Part shown: positions 7,626 through 15,402 of the stretch, in pieces
Layout: every line of letters starts with the position of its first letter
Numbering within the stretch: the first letter of the stretch is position 1
Source of the DNA: an uncultured Lachnospiraceae bacterium
Lineage (GTDB): Bacteria; Bacillota; Clostridia; Lachnospirales; Lachnospiraceae
Length of the DNA stretch: 44,666 nt
Direction: 5' to 3'
Assembly: GCA_944381535.1 (NCBI GenBank)
Contig: CALWLN010000213.1
Span: 1-44,666, forward strand
Position numbers and translations under genes: made by a program
The notes under the pieces: model-generated
What the model was told of the DNA's origin: nothing
Seen by the model: the letters and a program-made list of their open reading frames with translations, nothing else
Database searches by the model: none

Positions 7626-8325
7626 ATTTAGCGTTCTTGTCATTGAAGATGAAAAAAGTATTCTGGATTTTATTGTAAAATCCCTGACCGCCCACGGCTA
7701 CAAGGTCACCCCCGCCACCACCGGAAGGGAGGCACTCTCCCTCATCACTTCTCTGTGTCCGGATATCATTTTACTGGATCTGGGTCTGCCGGATATGGAC
7801 GGCTGTAAGATCATCGAGGAGGTCCGTACCTGGTCCAGCAATCCCATTATTGTGGTGTCCGCCAGAACCCAGGAGGACGACAAGGTGCATGCCCTGGACC
7901 TGGGCGCCGACGATTACCTGACCAAGCCCTTCGGCGTGCCGGAACTTCTGGCCCGTATCCGCACTTCCCTCCGGCACAGCAACAAGCTGAACAACGATTC
8001 GGATCTGTACAAAAAGCCTTACCGGGCCAAAGATCTGGAAATTGATTTTCTGAAACGGAAAATCATTCTCAAGGGACAGGAAGTGCATCTGACGCCCATT
8101 GAGTACAAGATTGTGGCTTACCTGGCCCAGAATTCCGGGAAGGTGATGACCTACTCCGTCATCATGAACAATGTGTGGGGTCCCTACGCAGAGTCAGACA
8201 ACAAGATTTTGCGTGTAAATATGGCCAATATCCGAAGGAAGCTTGAGACAAACCCGGCGGAACCGGAGTATATCTTCACAGAGGTTGGCGTCGGATACCG
8301 GATGCTGGACGACGAACCGGTGTAA
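7615..8325 (+). CDS. KdpE-like OmpR-family response regulator
   Basis: DNA-binding response regulator, 236 residues from the ATG at 7615 (AAAGGAGG 6 nt upstream, inside the kinase gene). The receiver domain has the acidic pair EDE at residues 11-13, phospho-acceptor D55 in LLDLGLPDMDG, and conserved S/T and K (VVSARTQ, LTKPFG). The C-terminal winged helix covers about residues 140-230 (LTPIEYKIVAYLAQNSGKVM, VNMANIRRKLE, TEVGVGYRM). The overlap with the upstream kinase shows translational coupling. Target genes are unknown, since no kdp transport operon is near. Confidence 0.9.
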   Translation: MNPKFSVLVIEDEKSILDFIVKSLTAHGYKVTPATTGREALSLITSLCPDIILLDLGLPDMDGCKIIEEVRTWSSNPIIVVSARTQEDDKVHALDLGADDYLTKPFGVPELLARIRTSLRHSNKLNNDSDLYKKPYRAKDLEIDFLKRKIILKGQEVHLTPIEYKIVAYLAQNSGKVMTYSVIMNNVWGPYAESDNKILRVNMANIRRKLETNPAEPEYIFTEVGVGYRMLDDEPV

Positions 8326-8373
8326 ACGCTCTTTAAAATTCTGACAAGCATGCGCCGCCAGGCGCACTATCAT

Positions 8374-8415
8374 AAAGGCGGAGCCATTGTCTCTTCGGGC
8401 AATGCCCCCGCCTTT
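8374..8415. terminator. Bidirectional terminator between the kdpE-like gene and the phosphoesterase
   Basis: The arm AAAGGCGGAGCCATTG and its near-complement CAATGCCCCCGCCTTT enclose a 10-base loop. A-rich and T-rich flanks on both sides serve the two convergent genes. A smaller GC hairpin (TGCGCC, GGCGCA) lies just before it at 8351-8366. Confidence 0.75.
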
Positions 8416-9031
8416 ACTGTTTCAATTCCAACACCACAATTTCCGGTCTGTTATTTACCCGAAAGGGAATGACACTGTTTCCAAGGCCACGGCTGACGAC
8501 CATATTCGCGCTGCCTTCCGTGTATAGTCCGGCGTCATATTTTGGAAACAACCCCTGTCCCGGGGCGACAACACCGCCTATCACAGGCAGACGGAATTGG
8601 CCGCCATGGGCGTGTCCTGTCAAGACCAGGTCCACACCGCCTTCAACATAGGTATCAAACAACTCTGGCCGGTGGGAAAGCAGCACCGTGTAATAGGTAG
8701 GCGCAATCCGAACTGCCTGCCTGGCAAAAGCGAGGCTGACCTCTATATCCGTATGGCTGGAATCCACCAGGTCGCCGGTAAGGACGATAATATCGGGATT
8801 GGTGCTTTCCAGCATAGTAAGCAGCCTTTGGTTATCGGCCCCAAACTCGGCATTGTGCAGGTCAGACACCTGGACAATGCGAAAACCCGAAAACGGTTCG
8901 GGTATTTTACTGTCCGTAATGGCAATCTCATGAACCATAAGCGCAGAATTTCCCCAGGCAATCCATAGAATCACCGCCAGCAGCGCCGCTGCCGCAAAAC
9001 CTGTAATAGGACCCTTTCGCTTTCGGTTCAT
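8414..9031 (-). CDS. Metallophosphoesterase with an in-frame internal deletion (probably inactive)
   Basis: Membrane-anchored calcineurin-like phosphoesterase of the YkuE/YaeI type, 205 residues from the ATG at 9031; an open reading frame extends further but lacks a ribosome site. A membrane helix lies at about residues 9-27. Motif DLH is at 57-59, GDLVD at 86-90, the late SHRPE at 119-123 and GHAHGGQ at 139-145. Relatives are about 270-290 residues and carry GNHE between GDxxD and SHRPE. Here APTYY runs straight into TVLLSHRPE at residues 110-122, so roughly 80 residues including the metal-binding Asn-His are missing without a frameshift. The start overlaps the stop of the broken upstream gene. 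Enzymatic activity is doubtful. Confidence 0.8.
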   Translation of the reverse strand: MNRKRKGPITGFAAAALLAVILWIAWGNSALMVHEIAITDSKIPEPFSGFRIVQVSDLHNAEFGADNQRLLTMLESTNPDIIVLTGDLVDSSHTDIEVSLAFARQAVRIAPTYYTVLLSHRPELFDTYVEGGVDLVLTGHAHGGQFRLPVIGGVVAPGQGLFPKYDAGLYTEGSANMVVSRGLGNSVIPFRVNNRPEIVVLELKQ

Positions 9032-9366
9032 GCTTCCCTCTTGGACGGGATAAAACGAAAAACCTCTGGAGGGTTTTGCGTCCAAAGACGCAAAACATCC
9101 AGCTGGTGCCGGTCTAATGCATCCCGACAGTTGGTCATAGCGCAAAAATCCCGTTTAAAATCTTTTGTACTTTTACTTCGCGTCAGTTCAGATATGCTGC
9201 GTATGTCTGTGCAGCGCACCAGTTCATCCTCCAGATTCATGACCTGCGGCAGGAATATGAAGATCTTGACCCGGCCGGATACAATTTTCTACGGACGTTC
9301 TTTTAATGCTGCCAGAAGAGCGGCCTCACATTTTCCCTCTACGAAATAAACGCAATTACTTTTCAT
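9028..9366 (-). pseudogene. Remnant of a TOPRIM-like partner gene of the AAA ATPase
   Basis: Reading from the ATG at 9366, which overlaps the end of the ATPase gene, gives MKSNCVYFVEGKCEAALLAA and then an in-frame TAG at 9289-9291 (codon 26). The same frame stays open afterwards to the TGA at 9028, with QVMNLEDELVRCTDIRS, SKSTKDFKRDFCAM and LWTQNPPEVFRF. The FVEGKCE start looks like the first acidic motif of a TOPRIM-type fold. Related proteins, as I remember them, have a central hydrophobic-DTD motif that is missing here, so a stretch in the middle appears deleted as well as the stop gained. The coding-like frame on both sides of the stop argues that it was once a single gene. A restart at the internal ATG (9240) giving a 70-residue fragment is possible. 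Confidence 0.7.
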
Positions 9367-10462
9367 CAGACCACCCCTTTTCCAACGTATCAAGCAGAGA
9401 ATCGTCCGGCAAAGAGAAAAACATATCGTTCTCCATCGCGCAACGGATAGAATCGGTATTCCGTTTCAGAATATCCGAAGCATACATAACTGAAACATGG
9501 CATTCATCATCAACAACCGTTTTTCGTAAGAAAGCGTAGGCATGCTTCGGCAGATTCAGATCCAGCATATCGGTATTGTGTGTGGTAAAAATAAGCTGTT
9601 CGTTCTCCTTCAGATTGTCCAGCATGATTCCAAAAATCCTTTTTTCAATATCGGTTTGAATATAGGAGAAGTGTTCATCACAGTAATAAAAGCATTTGGA
9701 ATCGGAAAGCATAGCTGCCAGGAAAATGGCAATGTCTACTCCCTCGGCCGTGCCGCTGGAAAGAATTTCCCGGTTGAGCAGCTTGCCATCCTGGATGATG
9801 ATCTCAGTTCCCTTTCTCCGGATAATAAATGAATCACGCAAATCCTTTGATACGGATACATCTGTCAGGGTAGGATCGAGGGTTCCGATCACCGCCTTCA
9901 ATGTCTGGAGCAGGATATCCTTCCGAATACCTGTAATTTTAAGTGTTGATTCAATTTCCGGATAGGCAAAACGAAAGCTCAGTTCCCCCAAGCGCTTCTT
10001 AAGCTTCTTGGGGTCTGCGTCAATGCTCTCGCCACCTTCATCTAACCGTTTCGCACACTTCTCATAAGTATCCTTTTCACCGATTTCCGCACAGGTATGC
10101 GTCAAAGTAATGGATTCGTTTTTTCTATCAATGACTGTAGAAAGACGATGCAGGACATAACCATCATTGATAAAATCAATGCGGAAAGATCCTACTGTAT
10201 CCGGAGCAGTCATTTCAAAAAGCAGCGCCGTATTACCAGAGCCGATAAATTTGAAAACGCAAAGCAACGCCTTGCCTAAACTGGTTTTTCCCGTCGCGTT
10301 GGCGCCCATAAGAATGACCGCCTTTTTATAGCGGAAATTTGGCCTTCCGGCAAGGTATTCATTTTCAATAATAGAGTTTACGATTTTCTTTGGATAAGAG
10401 AAGTTTATATGGAAGTCTCCAAACCCAAAGATATTGTTTAAAGTCAAATCCATGACGATCAT
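9356..10462 (-). CDS. AAA15/AAA21-type ATPase (defence-associated type)
   Basis: Cytoplasmic ABC-like ATPase of 368 residues from the ATG at 10462 (GGAGG 8 nt upstream; an in-frame GTG three codons earlier is too close to it). An N-terminal FGFGDFHINFS strand precedes Walker A GANATGKT (residues 53-60). A signature-like LSSGT is at 234-238, Walker B FYYCDEHF at 258-265 and the H-loop TTHNTD at 293-298. This layout is typical of the single-chain SMC/ABC-like ATPases found in OLD, PARIS-type and RloAB-type cassettes, where a nuclease partner is encoded next door. The adjacent gene here is a broken TOPRIM-like remnant, overlapping by 11 bp. A promoter-like pair (10503-10531) and a 15-bp palindrome precede it. 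Its biological target is unknown. Confidence 0.85.
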   Translation of the reverse strand: MIVMDLTLNNIFGFGDFHINFSYPKKIVNSIIENEYLAGRPNFRYKKAVILMGANATGKTSLGKALLCVFKFIGSGNTALLFEMTAPDTVGSFRIDFINDGYVLHRLSTVIDRKNESITLTHTCAEIGEKDTYEKCAKRLDEGGESIDADPKKLKKRLGELSFRFAYPEIESTLKITGIRKDILLQTLKAVIGTLDPTLTDVSVSKDLRDSFIIRRKGTEIIIQDGKLLNREILSSGTAEGVDIAIFLAAMLSDSKCFYYCDEHFSYIQTDIEKRIFGIMLDNLKENEQLIFTTHNTDMLDLNLPKHAYAFLRKTVVDDECHVSVMYASDILKRNTDSIRCAMENDMFFSLPDDSLLDTLEKGWSDEK

Positions 10463-10484
10463 AGGATACACCTCCGAAAATTAC

Positions 10485-10499
10485 TTCGTAATTTACGAA
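10485..10499. promoter_or_regulatory. 15-bp palindrome upstream of the AAA ATPase gene
   Basis: TTCGTAA, one base, TTACGAA: a perfect inverted repeat between the promoter-like hexamers (10503-10531) and the ATPase ribosome site. It could be an operator for a repressor or merely an mRNA hairpin. Confidence 0.4.
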
Positions 10500-10502
10500 C
10501 TA

Positions 10503-10531
10503 ATTGTATCACATTTCTATCTGCTTTTTAA
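10503..10531 (-). promoter_or_regulatory. Likely promoter of the AAA ATPase gene
   Basis: Minus-strand TTAAAA (10526-10531), 17-bp spacer, TACAAT (10503-10508), preceded by TGTGA in an extended -10 manner. It occupies the 80-base gap after prfC. Confidence 0.5.
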
Positions 10532-10542
10532 TAGAATACACA

Positions 10543-12132
10543 CTAATTTCTCCCAAACTCCGACAACACCAGCCCCGGATTCCGGTCCAGGGTCATGCCC
10601 ACACTCCAGCTGTTGACAAAGAGCAGCAAAGGATTGCCCTTCAAATCCTGGATTTTCTTCATGTCTGAGGTGCCGGAAAGTTTGTCTAAGTCAATATCCT
10701 TATTTTCAATCCAGCGGATGTGCTCATAGGGCAGATTTTCCAGCCGAATATCCACATTGTACTCATTTTCCAGGCGGTATTTCAGCACGTCAAACTGCAG
10801 CACGCCCACAACGCCCACAATGATCTCCTCCATGCCGGTGTTGTACTCCTGGAAAATCTGGATGGCGCCCTCCTGGGCGATCTGGTTGATGCCCTTGACA
10901 AACTGCTTCCGCTTCATGGTGTCCATCTGGCGCACTCTGGCGAAATGCTCCGGCGCGAAGGTGGGGATTCCCTCGAAGGCAAATTTGTCCGCCGCCGTGG
11001 TGATGGTGTCCCCGATGGAGAAAATACCCGGGTCGAAGACGCCGATAATGTCCCCCGCATAGGCCTCCTCTATGATCTTCCGCTCCTGGGCCATCATCTG
11101 CTGGGGCTGGGAGAGGCGCATTTTCCGCCCGCCCTGGACGTGGGTCACCTCCATACCCGCCTCGAATTTCCCGGAGCAGATGCGCATGAAGGCAATACGG
11201 TCCCGGTGAGCCTTGTTCATATTGGCCTGAATTTTAAAGACAAAAGCCGAAAAATCCTCCCGGAAGGGGTCGATTTCTCCCTGGTCGGAATTTCTGGGCA
11301 AGGGTGAGCTTGTCATTTTCAAAAAATGCTTCAGGAAGGTCTCCACGCCAAAATTGGTGAGGGCCGAGCCGAAAAAGACCGGGGACAGCTCTCCCTTGGA
11401 CACCAGCTCTAAGTCAAACTCCGCGCTGGCCCCGTCCAAAAGCTCGATCTCCTCCAAAAGCTGCTCCTTAAAGGACTCCCCGATTTCCTCCCCCAGGGAA
11501 GGGTCGTCAATGGAAATGTCCCGCTCCACCCCCTCCTTGGTGCCCTTTAAGGTGTCGGAGAAGGTCATCACCTTTTTGGTGTTCCTGTCGTAGACGCCCT
11601 TGAAATTTTTGCCGGAGCCGATGGGCCAGTTGACAGGACAAGTGGCGATTCCCAGCTCCTTCTCAATCTCGTCCAGCAGATCGAAGGTGTCGTTGGCGTC
11701 CCGGTCCATCTTGTTGATAAAGGTGAAAATAGGAATGTGGCGCATGACGCAGACCTTGAAAAGCTTCCGGGTCTGAGCCTCCACGCCCTTGGAGCCGTCG
11801 ATGACCATCACCGCCGAATCCGCCGCCATCAGAGTCCGGTAGGTGTCCTCAGAGAAATCCTGATGGCCCGGGGTGTCCAGAATGTTGATACAATATCCGT
11901 CGTAATTAAACTGCAACACAGAGGAGGTGACGGAGATACCTCTCTCCTTCTCAATCTCCATCCAGTCGCTGACTGCGTGGCGGGCGGTAGCCTTGCCCTT
12001 GACGGAGCCGGCCAGGTTGATGGCCCCTCCGTAGAGCAGGAATTTTTCCGTCAGAGTGGTTTTTCCGGCGTCCGGGTGGGAAATGATCGCAAATGTCCTT
12101 CGTTTCTCTATCTCTTTTCTTAAATCTGCCAA
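10543..12132 (-). CDS. prfC: Peptide chain release factor 3
   Basis: Translational GTPase that recycles RF1/RF2 from the ribosome after termination. The product is 529 residues, the usual length. G1 is SHPDAGKTT at residues 18-26, G2 lies in RGISVTSSV, G3 is DTPGHQDF, G4 is NKMDRD and G5 is GSALTNFG. Domains II and III follow with FKIQANMNKAHRDRIAFMRI and GVVGVLQFDVLKYRLENEY, which separate RF3 from EF-G. The start ATG at 12132 lies just inside AGGAGGTC. The terminator at 12203-12247 separates it from the spoIIIA operon upstream. Confidence 0.97.
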   Translation of the reverse strand: MADLRKEIEKRRTFAIISHPDAGKTTLTEKFLLYGGAINLAGSVKGKATARHAVSDWMEIEKERGISVTSSVLQFNYDGYCINILDTPGHQDFSEDTYRTLMAADSAVMVIDGSKGVEAQTRKLFKVCVMRHIPIFTFINKMDRDANDTFDLLDEIEKELGIATCPVNWPIGSGKNFKGVYDRNTKKVMTFSDTLKGTKEGVERDISIDDPSLGEEIGESFKEQLLEEIELLDGASAEFDLELVSKGELSPVFFGSALTNFGVETFLKHFLKMTSSPLPRNSDQGEIDPFREDFSAFVFKIQANMNKAHRDRIAFMRICSGKFEAGMEVTHVQGGRKMRLSQPQQMMAQERKIIEEAYAGDIIGVFDPGIFSIGDTITTAADKFAFEGIPTFAPEHFARVRQMDTMKRKQFVKGINQIAQEGAIQIFQEYNTGMEEIIVGVVGVLQFDVLKYRLENEYNVDIRLENLPYEHIRWIENKDIDLDKLSGTSDMKKIQDLKGNPLLLFVNSWSVGMTLDRNPGLVLSEFGRN

Positions 12133-12202
12133 GTGAATGACCTCCTGCTATTCGAAAGCTCCGCCCCCGGAACGCCTGCGGCATGCACGGCCCGGGAACG
12201 GA

Positions 12203-12247
12203 ATACAAAATCCCGCAAACTCTATTATCATATAATAGAGTGCGGGA
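12203..12247 (-). terminator. Terminator of the spoIIIA operon
   Basis: TCCCGCACTCTATTAT, a 2-3 base turn, and a complementary arm with a one- to two-base bulge make a stem of about 16 bp on the minus strand, followed by TTTTGTATT. It starts 15 bases after the spoIIIAH stop. Confidence 0.8.
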
Positions 12248-12261
12248 GATTGTCAATCCTT

Positions 12262-13020
12262 TTATTCCGTACCTGTGGCTGTATCTGCGGCCGCCATCTG
12301 AATGGGTGTGATCACGATATTTTCCGCCGCGATGTTGGTCTTGCGCTTCACGATATCCTCCACCTGGGCCCGCTTGGCGTCGGTCACATCGCCCATATTC
12401 AGCACCACATCCGCCTTGTCGTCCGTAATGCTTACCACGATGTCCGTAAAACCCTTAGCTTCCAGCAGCATTTCCGCTGCCGCTTCCCGCTCGGCTATAT
12501 CCGTCAGCCGAATCATGGAATCCACCGCGTCCTGCTTCTGGGCCTCGGTCAAACCTCCGTTGTTGATGATTTCCAGAAGACTCTCCTTATTCTTGGAGCG
12601 GATCTGCTCCCGGTTCAATTTTACCTCGGCGGCAAAATCAAGATTCCCAACATTGGAGCTTGTAAGTACCGCTTCTCCGGGATTCTCAATGGTTTCTCCG
12701 GAACCGTCCCCTGTCTCGGCATTTTCCGTGCCGTCGGTTCCGGTCTCGGCAAGGCCTTCCGTCCCGGCCCCGTCAGGCGTCTGGGCTGCTCCCTCCGTGG
12801 CCGCCGTATCGCTGTTATCCTCCGTATCGGTAAAGATATCATCCGGGCTGAACATATCCTCATCTGAAATTTCATATGTATCCTCAGACAATTCTGAGCT
12901 GGCTTCCTTGGCTGTGGATTTATCATCGACGTTTCCGGCATATTGTATGTAGCCCGCTACCGCAATCATCAGTGCAAGGGCAGTGATGATGATCTGGTTC
13001 TTCTTAAAAATTTTTTTCAA
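12262..13020 (-). CDS. spoIIIAH: Stage III sporulation protein AH
   Basis: Mother-cell membrane protein whose extracytoplasmic ring-building domain pairs with SpoIIQ to form the channel linking mother cell and forespore. The start is TTG at 13020 (GGAGG 7 nt upstream); the first in-frame ATG would fall inside the membrane helix. That helix is at residues 8-27. An acidic, Gly/Thr/Glu-rich linker of about 100 residues follows, longer than in B. subtilis. The YscJ/FliF-like ring-building domain comes last (VKLNREQIRSKNKESLLEII, then LLEAKGFTDIVVSI and VVLNMGDVTDAKRAQVEDIV). It is 252 residues against 218 in B. subtilis, the difference being in the linker. It is the last gene of the operon. Confidence 0.92.
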   Translation of the reverse strand: MKKIFKKNQIIITALALMIAVAGYIQYAGNVDDKSTAKEASSELSEDTYEISDEDMFSPDDIFTDTEDNSDTAATEGAAQTPDGAGTEGLAETGTDGTENAETGDGSGETIENPGEAVLTSSNVGNLDFAAEVKLNREQIRSKNKESLLEIINNGGLTEAQKQDAVDSMIRLTDIAEREAAAEMLLEAKGFTDIVVSITDDKADVVLNMGDVTDAKRAQVEDIVKRKTNIAAENIVITPIQMAAADTATGTE

Positions 13021-13035
13021 AGCGATACCTCCTGT

Positions 13036-13629
13036 CTACTCACTCATTTTTACTACTTTAATTTTATGCGCCTCCACCGGGAATAATGCCATCACGGCGT
13101 CCGAAATATTTTTCACCACGGCTGCGCTTCCGGCCCCCTGGGCCACCACCAACACCCCTTCCACCTTAGGGTTCACCTCTTTCGCCACAAAAGGAGTACC
13201 GCCGCTTCCATCGCTTTGTATATATATAGTTTCCTCCTGGGAATTTATGACACTGTTTTCTCTTTTTGTGCCCTCAGAATCCTCCTCCGCAGCGCGCTCG
13301 TCGGTCTTTGTGACATCCTTCTCCACCACGGCTTCCCCCGTATCCTGAAGGGTGAGCATCACCTCCACCTTCCCCACCCCCTCCATGTCGCCCAGCACCT
13401 TCTTCAGCTGCTGCTCCATGGCTTTTTTGTAGGTGCCATTCTCCTCCGGCGCCTCCCCGGTGTTTACGGCCGCCCCCTGGGGCTGCCCGGCCTCTTCCTC
13501 TTTTGTGGTACTCTCGGTGGTGGGCAGGGTGATCACCAAAAGCAGCACCCCCGCCAGGGCCACCAGAATCAAATGGGTCCGGTTTATCTTTTTCAGTCCT
13601 TTCAGCGAAAACGGAAATTTGAATTTCAT
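13036..13629 (-). CDS. spoIIIAG: Stage III sporulation protein AG
   Basis: Component of the SpoIIIA-SpoIIQ complex; in B. subtilis it forms a large ring in the intermembrane space. The product is 197 residues with a single membrane helix at about 19-37, a low-complexity linker rich in Glu and Gly, and a ring-building-like domain with KVLGDMEGVGKVEVMLTLQD. A second conserved part lies at the C-terminus (NPKVEGVLVVAQGAGSAAVV), characteristic of SpoIIIAG. The start ATG has GGAGGGG upstream. The gene is 15 bases from spoIIIAH and one base from spoIIIAF. Confidence 0.92.
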   Translation of the reverse strand: MKFKFPFSLKGLKKINRTHLILVALAGVLLLVITLPTTESTTKEEEAGQPQGAAVNTGEAPEENGTYKKAMEQQLKKVLGDMEGVGKVEVMLTLQDTGEAVVEKDVTKTDERAAEEDSEGTKRENSVINSQEETIYIQSDGSGGTPFVAKEVNPKVEGVLVVAQGAGSAAVVKNISDAVMALFPVEAHKIKVVKMSE

Positions 13630-13630
13630 C

Positions 13631-14185
13631 TCACCCCTCCTTTACGGTAATCTGAATCTGACGGTCTGTGACCTCATAAAAATCCATGATTTTTTCCTTT
13701 AGCTTCACCACCTGGGGATAGTCCCGGCTGTTATCGCCCAGGGTAATTTTTTCAATGTGGATTCCCGCTCCTTCTGTCAGCCGCACGGTCAGCGCCACCA
13801 AAGCAAGGCTGTAATCCTCATTTAAGGTGACGGAGGCCTCCTCCACCGTCAGCTCCGCCTCCTGAGCCAGCAAGGATACGTCCCCGGCTATGGCTTTTTC
13901 ATACTCTTCAAGATAAGCCTGCCGCTGAAACTCCTCCATCCCGTCCACATCCAGCTTCACGGTGTCCACCTGCTGCCAGAAGGCTTCATAGGAAATCTGA
14001 TTGAGCAGATAGTCCTCCTTGAACAAAAATTCCAGCAGGGGCGTCAAAAGCAGCACCACCAGCAGAAGACCGCCGAAGAAACGGACATATTTCTGATAAC
14101 TGCTTTTCGGCAGCAAATGCAGCACCGCCGTCATCAGAATATAAAACACCACGATATTTTTCACCCAGTCATAAATGATTCCCAT
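13631..14185 (-). CDS. spoIIIAF: Stage III sporulation protein AF
   Basis: Membrane protein of the SpoIIIA complex. The 184-residue product has two N-terminal membrane helices (about residues 9-26 and 36-53, separated by the short KSSYQKYVRFFGG). A mother-cell-membrane-anchored soluble domain follows, with ring-building-like fold features (AELTVEEASVTLNEDYSLAL and PQVVKLKEKIMDFYEV). The start ATG at 14185 is preceded by GAGGAGGG. It sits between AE and AG with gaps of 9 and 1 bases, so it is translated as part of the same message. Confidence 0.9.
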   Translation of the reverse strand: MGIIYDWVKNIVVFYILMTAVLHLLPKSSYQKYVRFFGGLLLVVLLLTPLLEFLFKEDYLLNQISYEAFWQQVDTVKLDVDGMEEFQRQAYLEEYEKAIAGDVSLLAQEAELTVEEASVTLNEDYSLALVALTVRLTEGAGIHIEKITLGDNSRDYPQVVKLKEKIMDFYEVTDRQIQITVKEG

Positions 14186-14194
14186 GTTCCCTCC

Positions 14195-15394
14195 TCACCG
14201 GTTCCAGGTGGTGGCCGCCGTCACCAGGGCAATGGTTAACAGCAGCATCACGTTTGCGGTGACAAGAACCTTACCTAAAAGCCGCGCCCCCTCCCCCATG
14301 CCGTTGATACAGCCTGCCATCCGCTTATCAGCGATGGGCTGGATAATGGCGGCGGACAGCTTATACATAAGGGTCATGATTCCCACCTTTAAAAGGGGGC
14401 CGGCGCACAAAAGCAGCACCACCAGAATCCCCGCGATTCCCACGCCGTTTTTGATGATGATCCCTGAGCCCACCATCACCTCCGCCACCGCACCCGCGGA
14501 AGCCCCAAACCCCGGCAGCATGCTGGCGGTCTTGGCGAACATGGTTGTCTTGAAACCATCAATCACCGGGCTTAAAAGCCCCTGCACCACATTGATTCCG
14601 ATAACCAGGGTAAATAGAAACTTCAACACCCACTCCACCAACCTCTGAATCAGCTCCGTCAACCTGGAAATCATCTCCTCCTTAGTCAGATGGTTCACAA
14701 GCTCCAGCATGACATAAATATGCACCGCCGGAACCACCCCGTAGATGAGCACCGCTTCAATGATATAGAGTAAAAACAGAGTGAGCTGGTAAAATCCCAT
14801 GGCTGTCACCGTCCCTGTAGAAAATACCATGGTCAGGCAGAAGGCCGGCATAAGGGCCCGCATAAAATCCAGGGTCGTTCCCAGAGTATCAGTCAAAACA
14901 CCGCTGATGAGCTGAAAGGATTTCAGCAAAAGAGCCAGCAGAATCATATATACAATATAGAAGCTGATGTCCGTCACCGCCGCATGCTCAAAGACGTTAG
15001 TGAAATTGTAGAGAAGGGCAAAGGCCGCCACCAGGAGAATGATCTGTAGCATATAATTCCTGCTTGCCGACACTTCATAAAGGATGGAATCCTTGATGGT
15101 GTCAAACAGCCATTCCTTATCGATATCCTCCCCGGAAATCAGCTGCTTCACCAGACTTTTGAAATCAAAGCCCCGGGTGGATTCATTTTCCTTAAGAAGC
15201 TCATTAAGCTCCGTAAAATCCACCTCGTCCAGAAGGGAGGTATCCATGGCCGGAACCGTGTCCGTGTCGGAGCCGGTGGCAGTACCAGTGTCAAAGTTGG
15301 TGGCCGTATCGGTGACGGTGGCGGCATTCACTTTTAAACTGCTGCTGAAAACGCAGATGAAAAGCCACAACAAAATTTTCCATACTTTCTTCAT
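14195..15394 (-). CDS. spoIIIAE: Stage III sporulation protein AE
   Basis: Polytopic membrane protein of the mother cell-forespore feeding-tube complex, 399 residues. I chose the ATG at 15394 because GAGG lies 6 nt before it; a TTG four codons upstream is also in frame. A cleavable-looking signal sequence (WKILLWLFICVFSSSLKVNAA) precedes a Thr/Asp-rich low-complexity stretch of about 25 residues. The membrane domain follows with about eight helices, including YMLQIILLVAAFALLYNFTN and the conserved LLSPVIDGFKTTMFAKTAS. It resembles type III/flagellar export components only in overall layout. It has an 8-base gap to spoIIIAD. Confidence 0.92.
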   Translation of the reverse strand: MKKVWKILLWLFICVFSSSLKVNAATVTDTATNFDTGTATGSDTDTVPAMDTSLLDEVDFTELNELLKENESTRGFDFKSLVKQLISGEDIDKEWLFDTIKDSILYEVSASRNYMLQIILLVAAFALLYNFTNVFEHAAVTDISFYIVYMILLALLLKSFQLISGVLTDTLGTTLDFMRALMPAFCLTMVFSTGTVTAMGFYQLTLFLLYIIEAVLIYGVVPAVHIYVMLELVNHLTKEEMISRLTELIQRLVEWVLKFLFTLVIGINVVQGLLSPVIDGFKTTMFAKTASMLPGFGASAGAVAEVMVGSGIIIKNGVGIAGILVVLLLCAGPLLKVGIMTLMYKLSAAIIQPIADKRMAGCINGMGEGARLLGKVLVTANVMLLLTIALVTAATTWNR

Positions 15395-15402
15395 TCCCCA
15401 CC

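Noticed and set aside
6537-8325. A potassium-uptake (kdp) operon
   Set aside because: Only the kinase and regulator resemble KdpDE. No kdpF, A, B or C coding sequence is present on either strand nearby.
9032-9145. N-terminal extension of the phosphoesterase up to 9145
   Set aside because: The extra 38 codons have no ribosome site and run in another frame over the remnant gene. The ATG at 9031 precedes the membrane helix directly.
10720-11593. Plus-strand open frames inside prfC
   Set aside because: They are long but lie wholly opposite a clear RF3 gene, have no ribosome sites and encode compositionally odd proteins, which is typical shadow coding in GC-rich genes.
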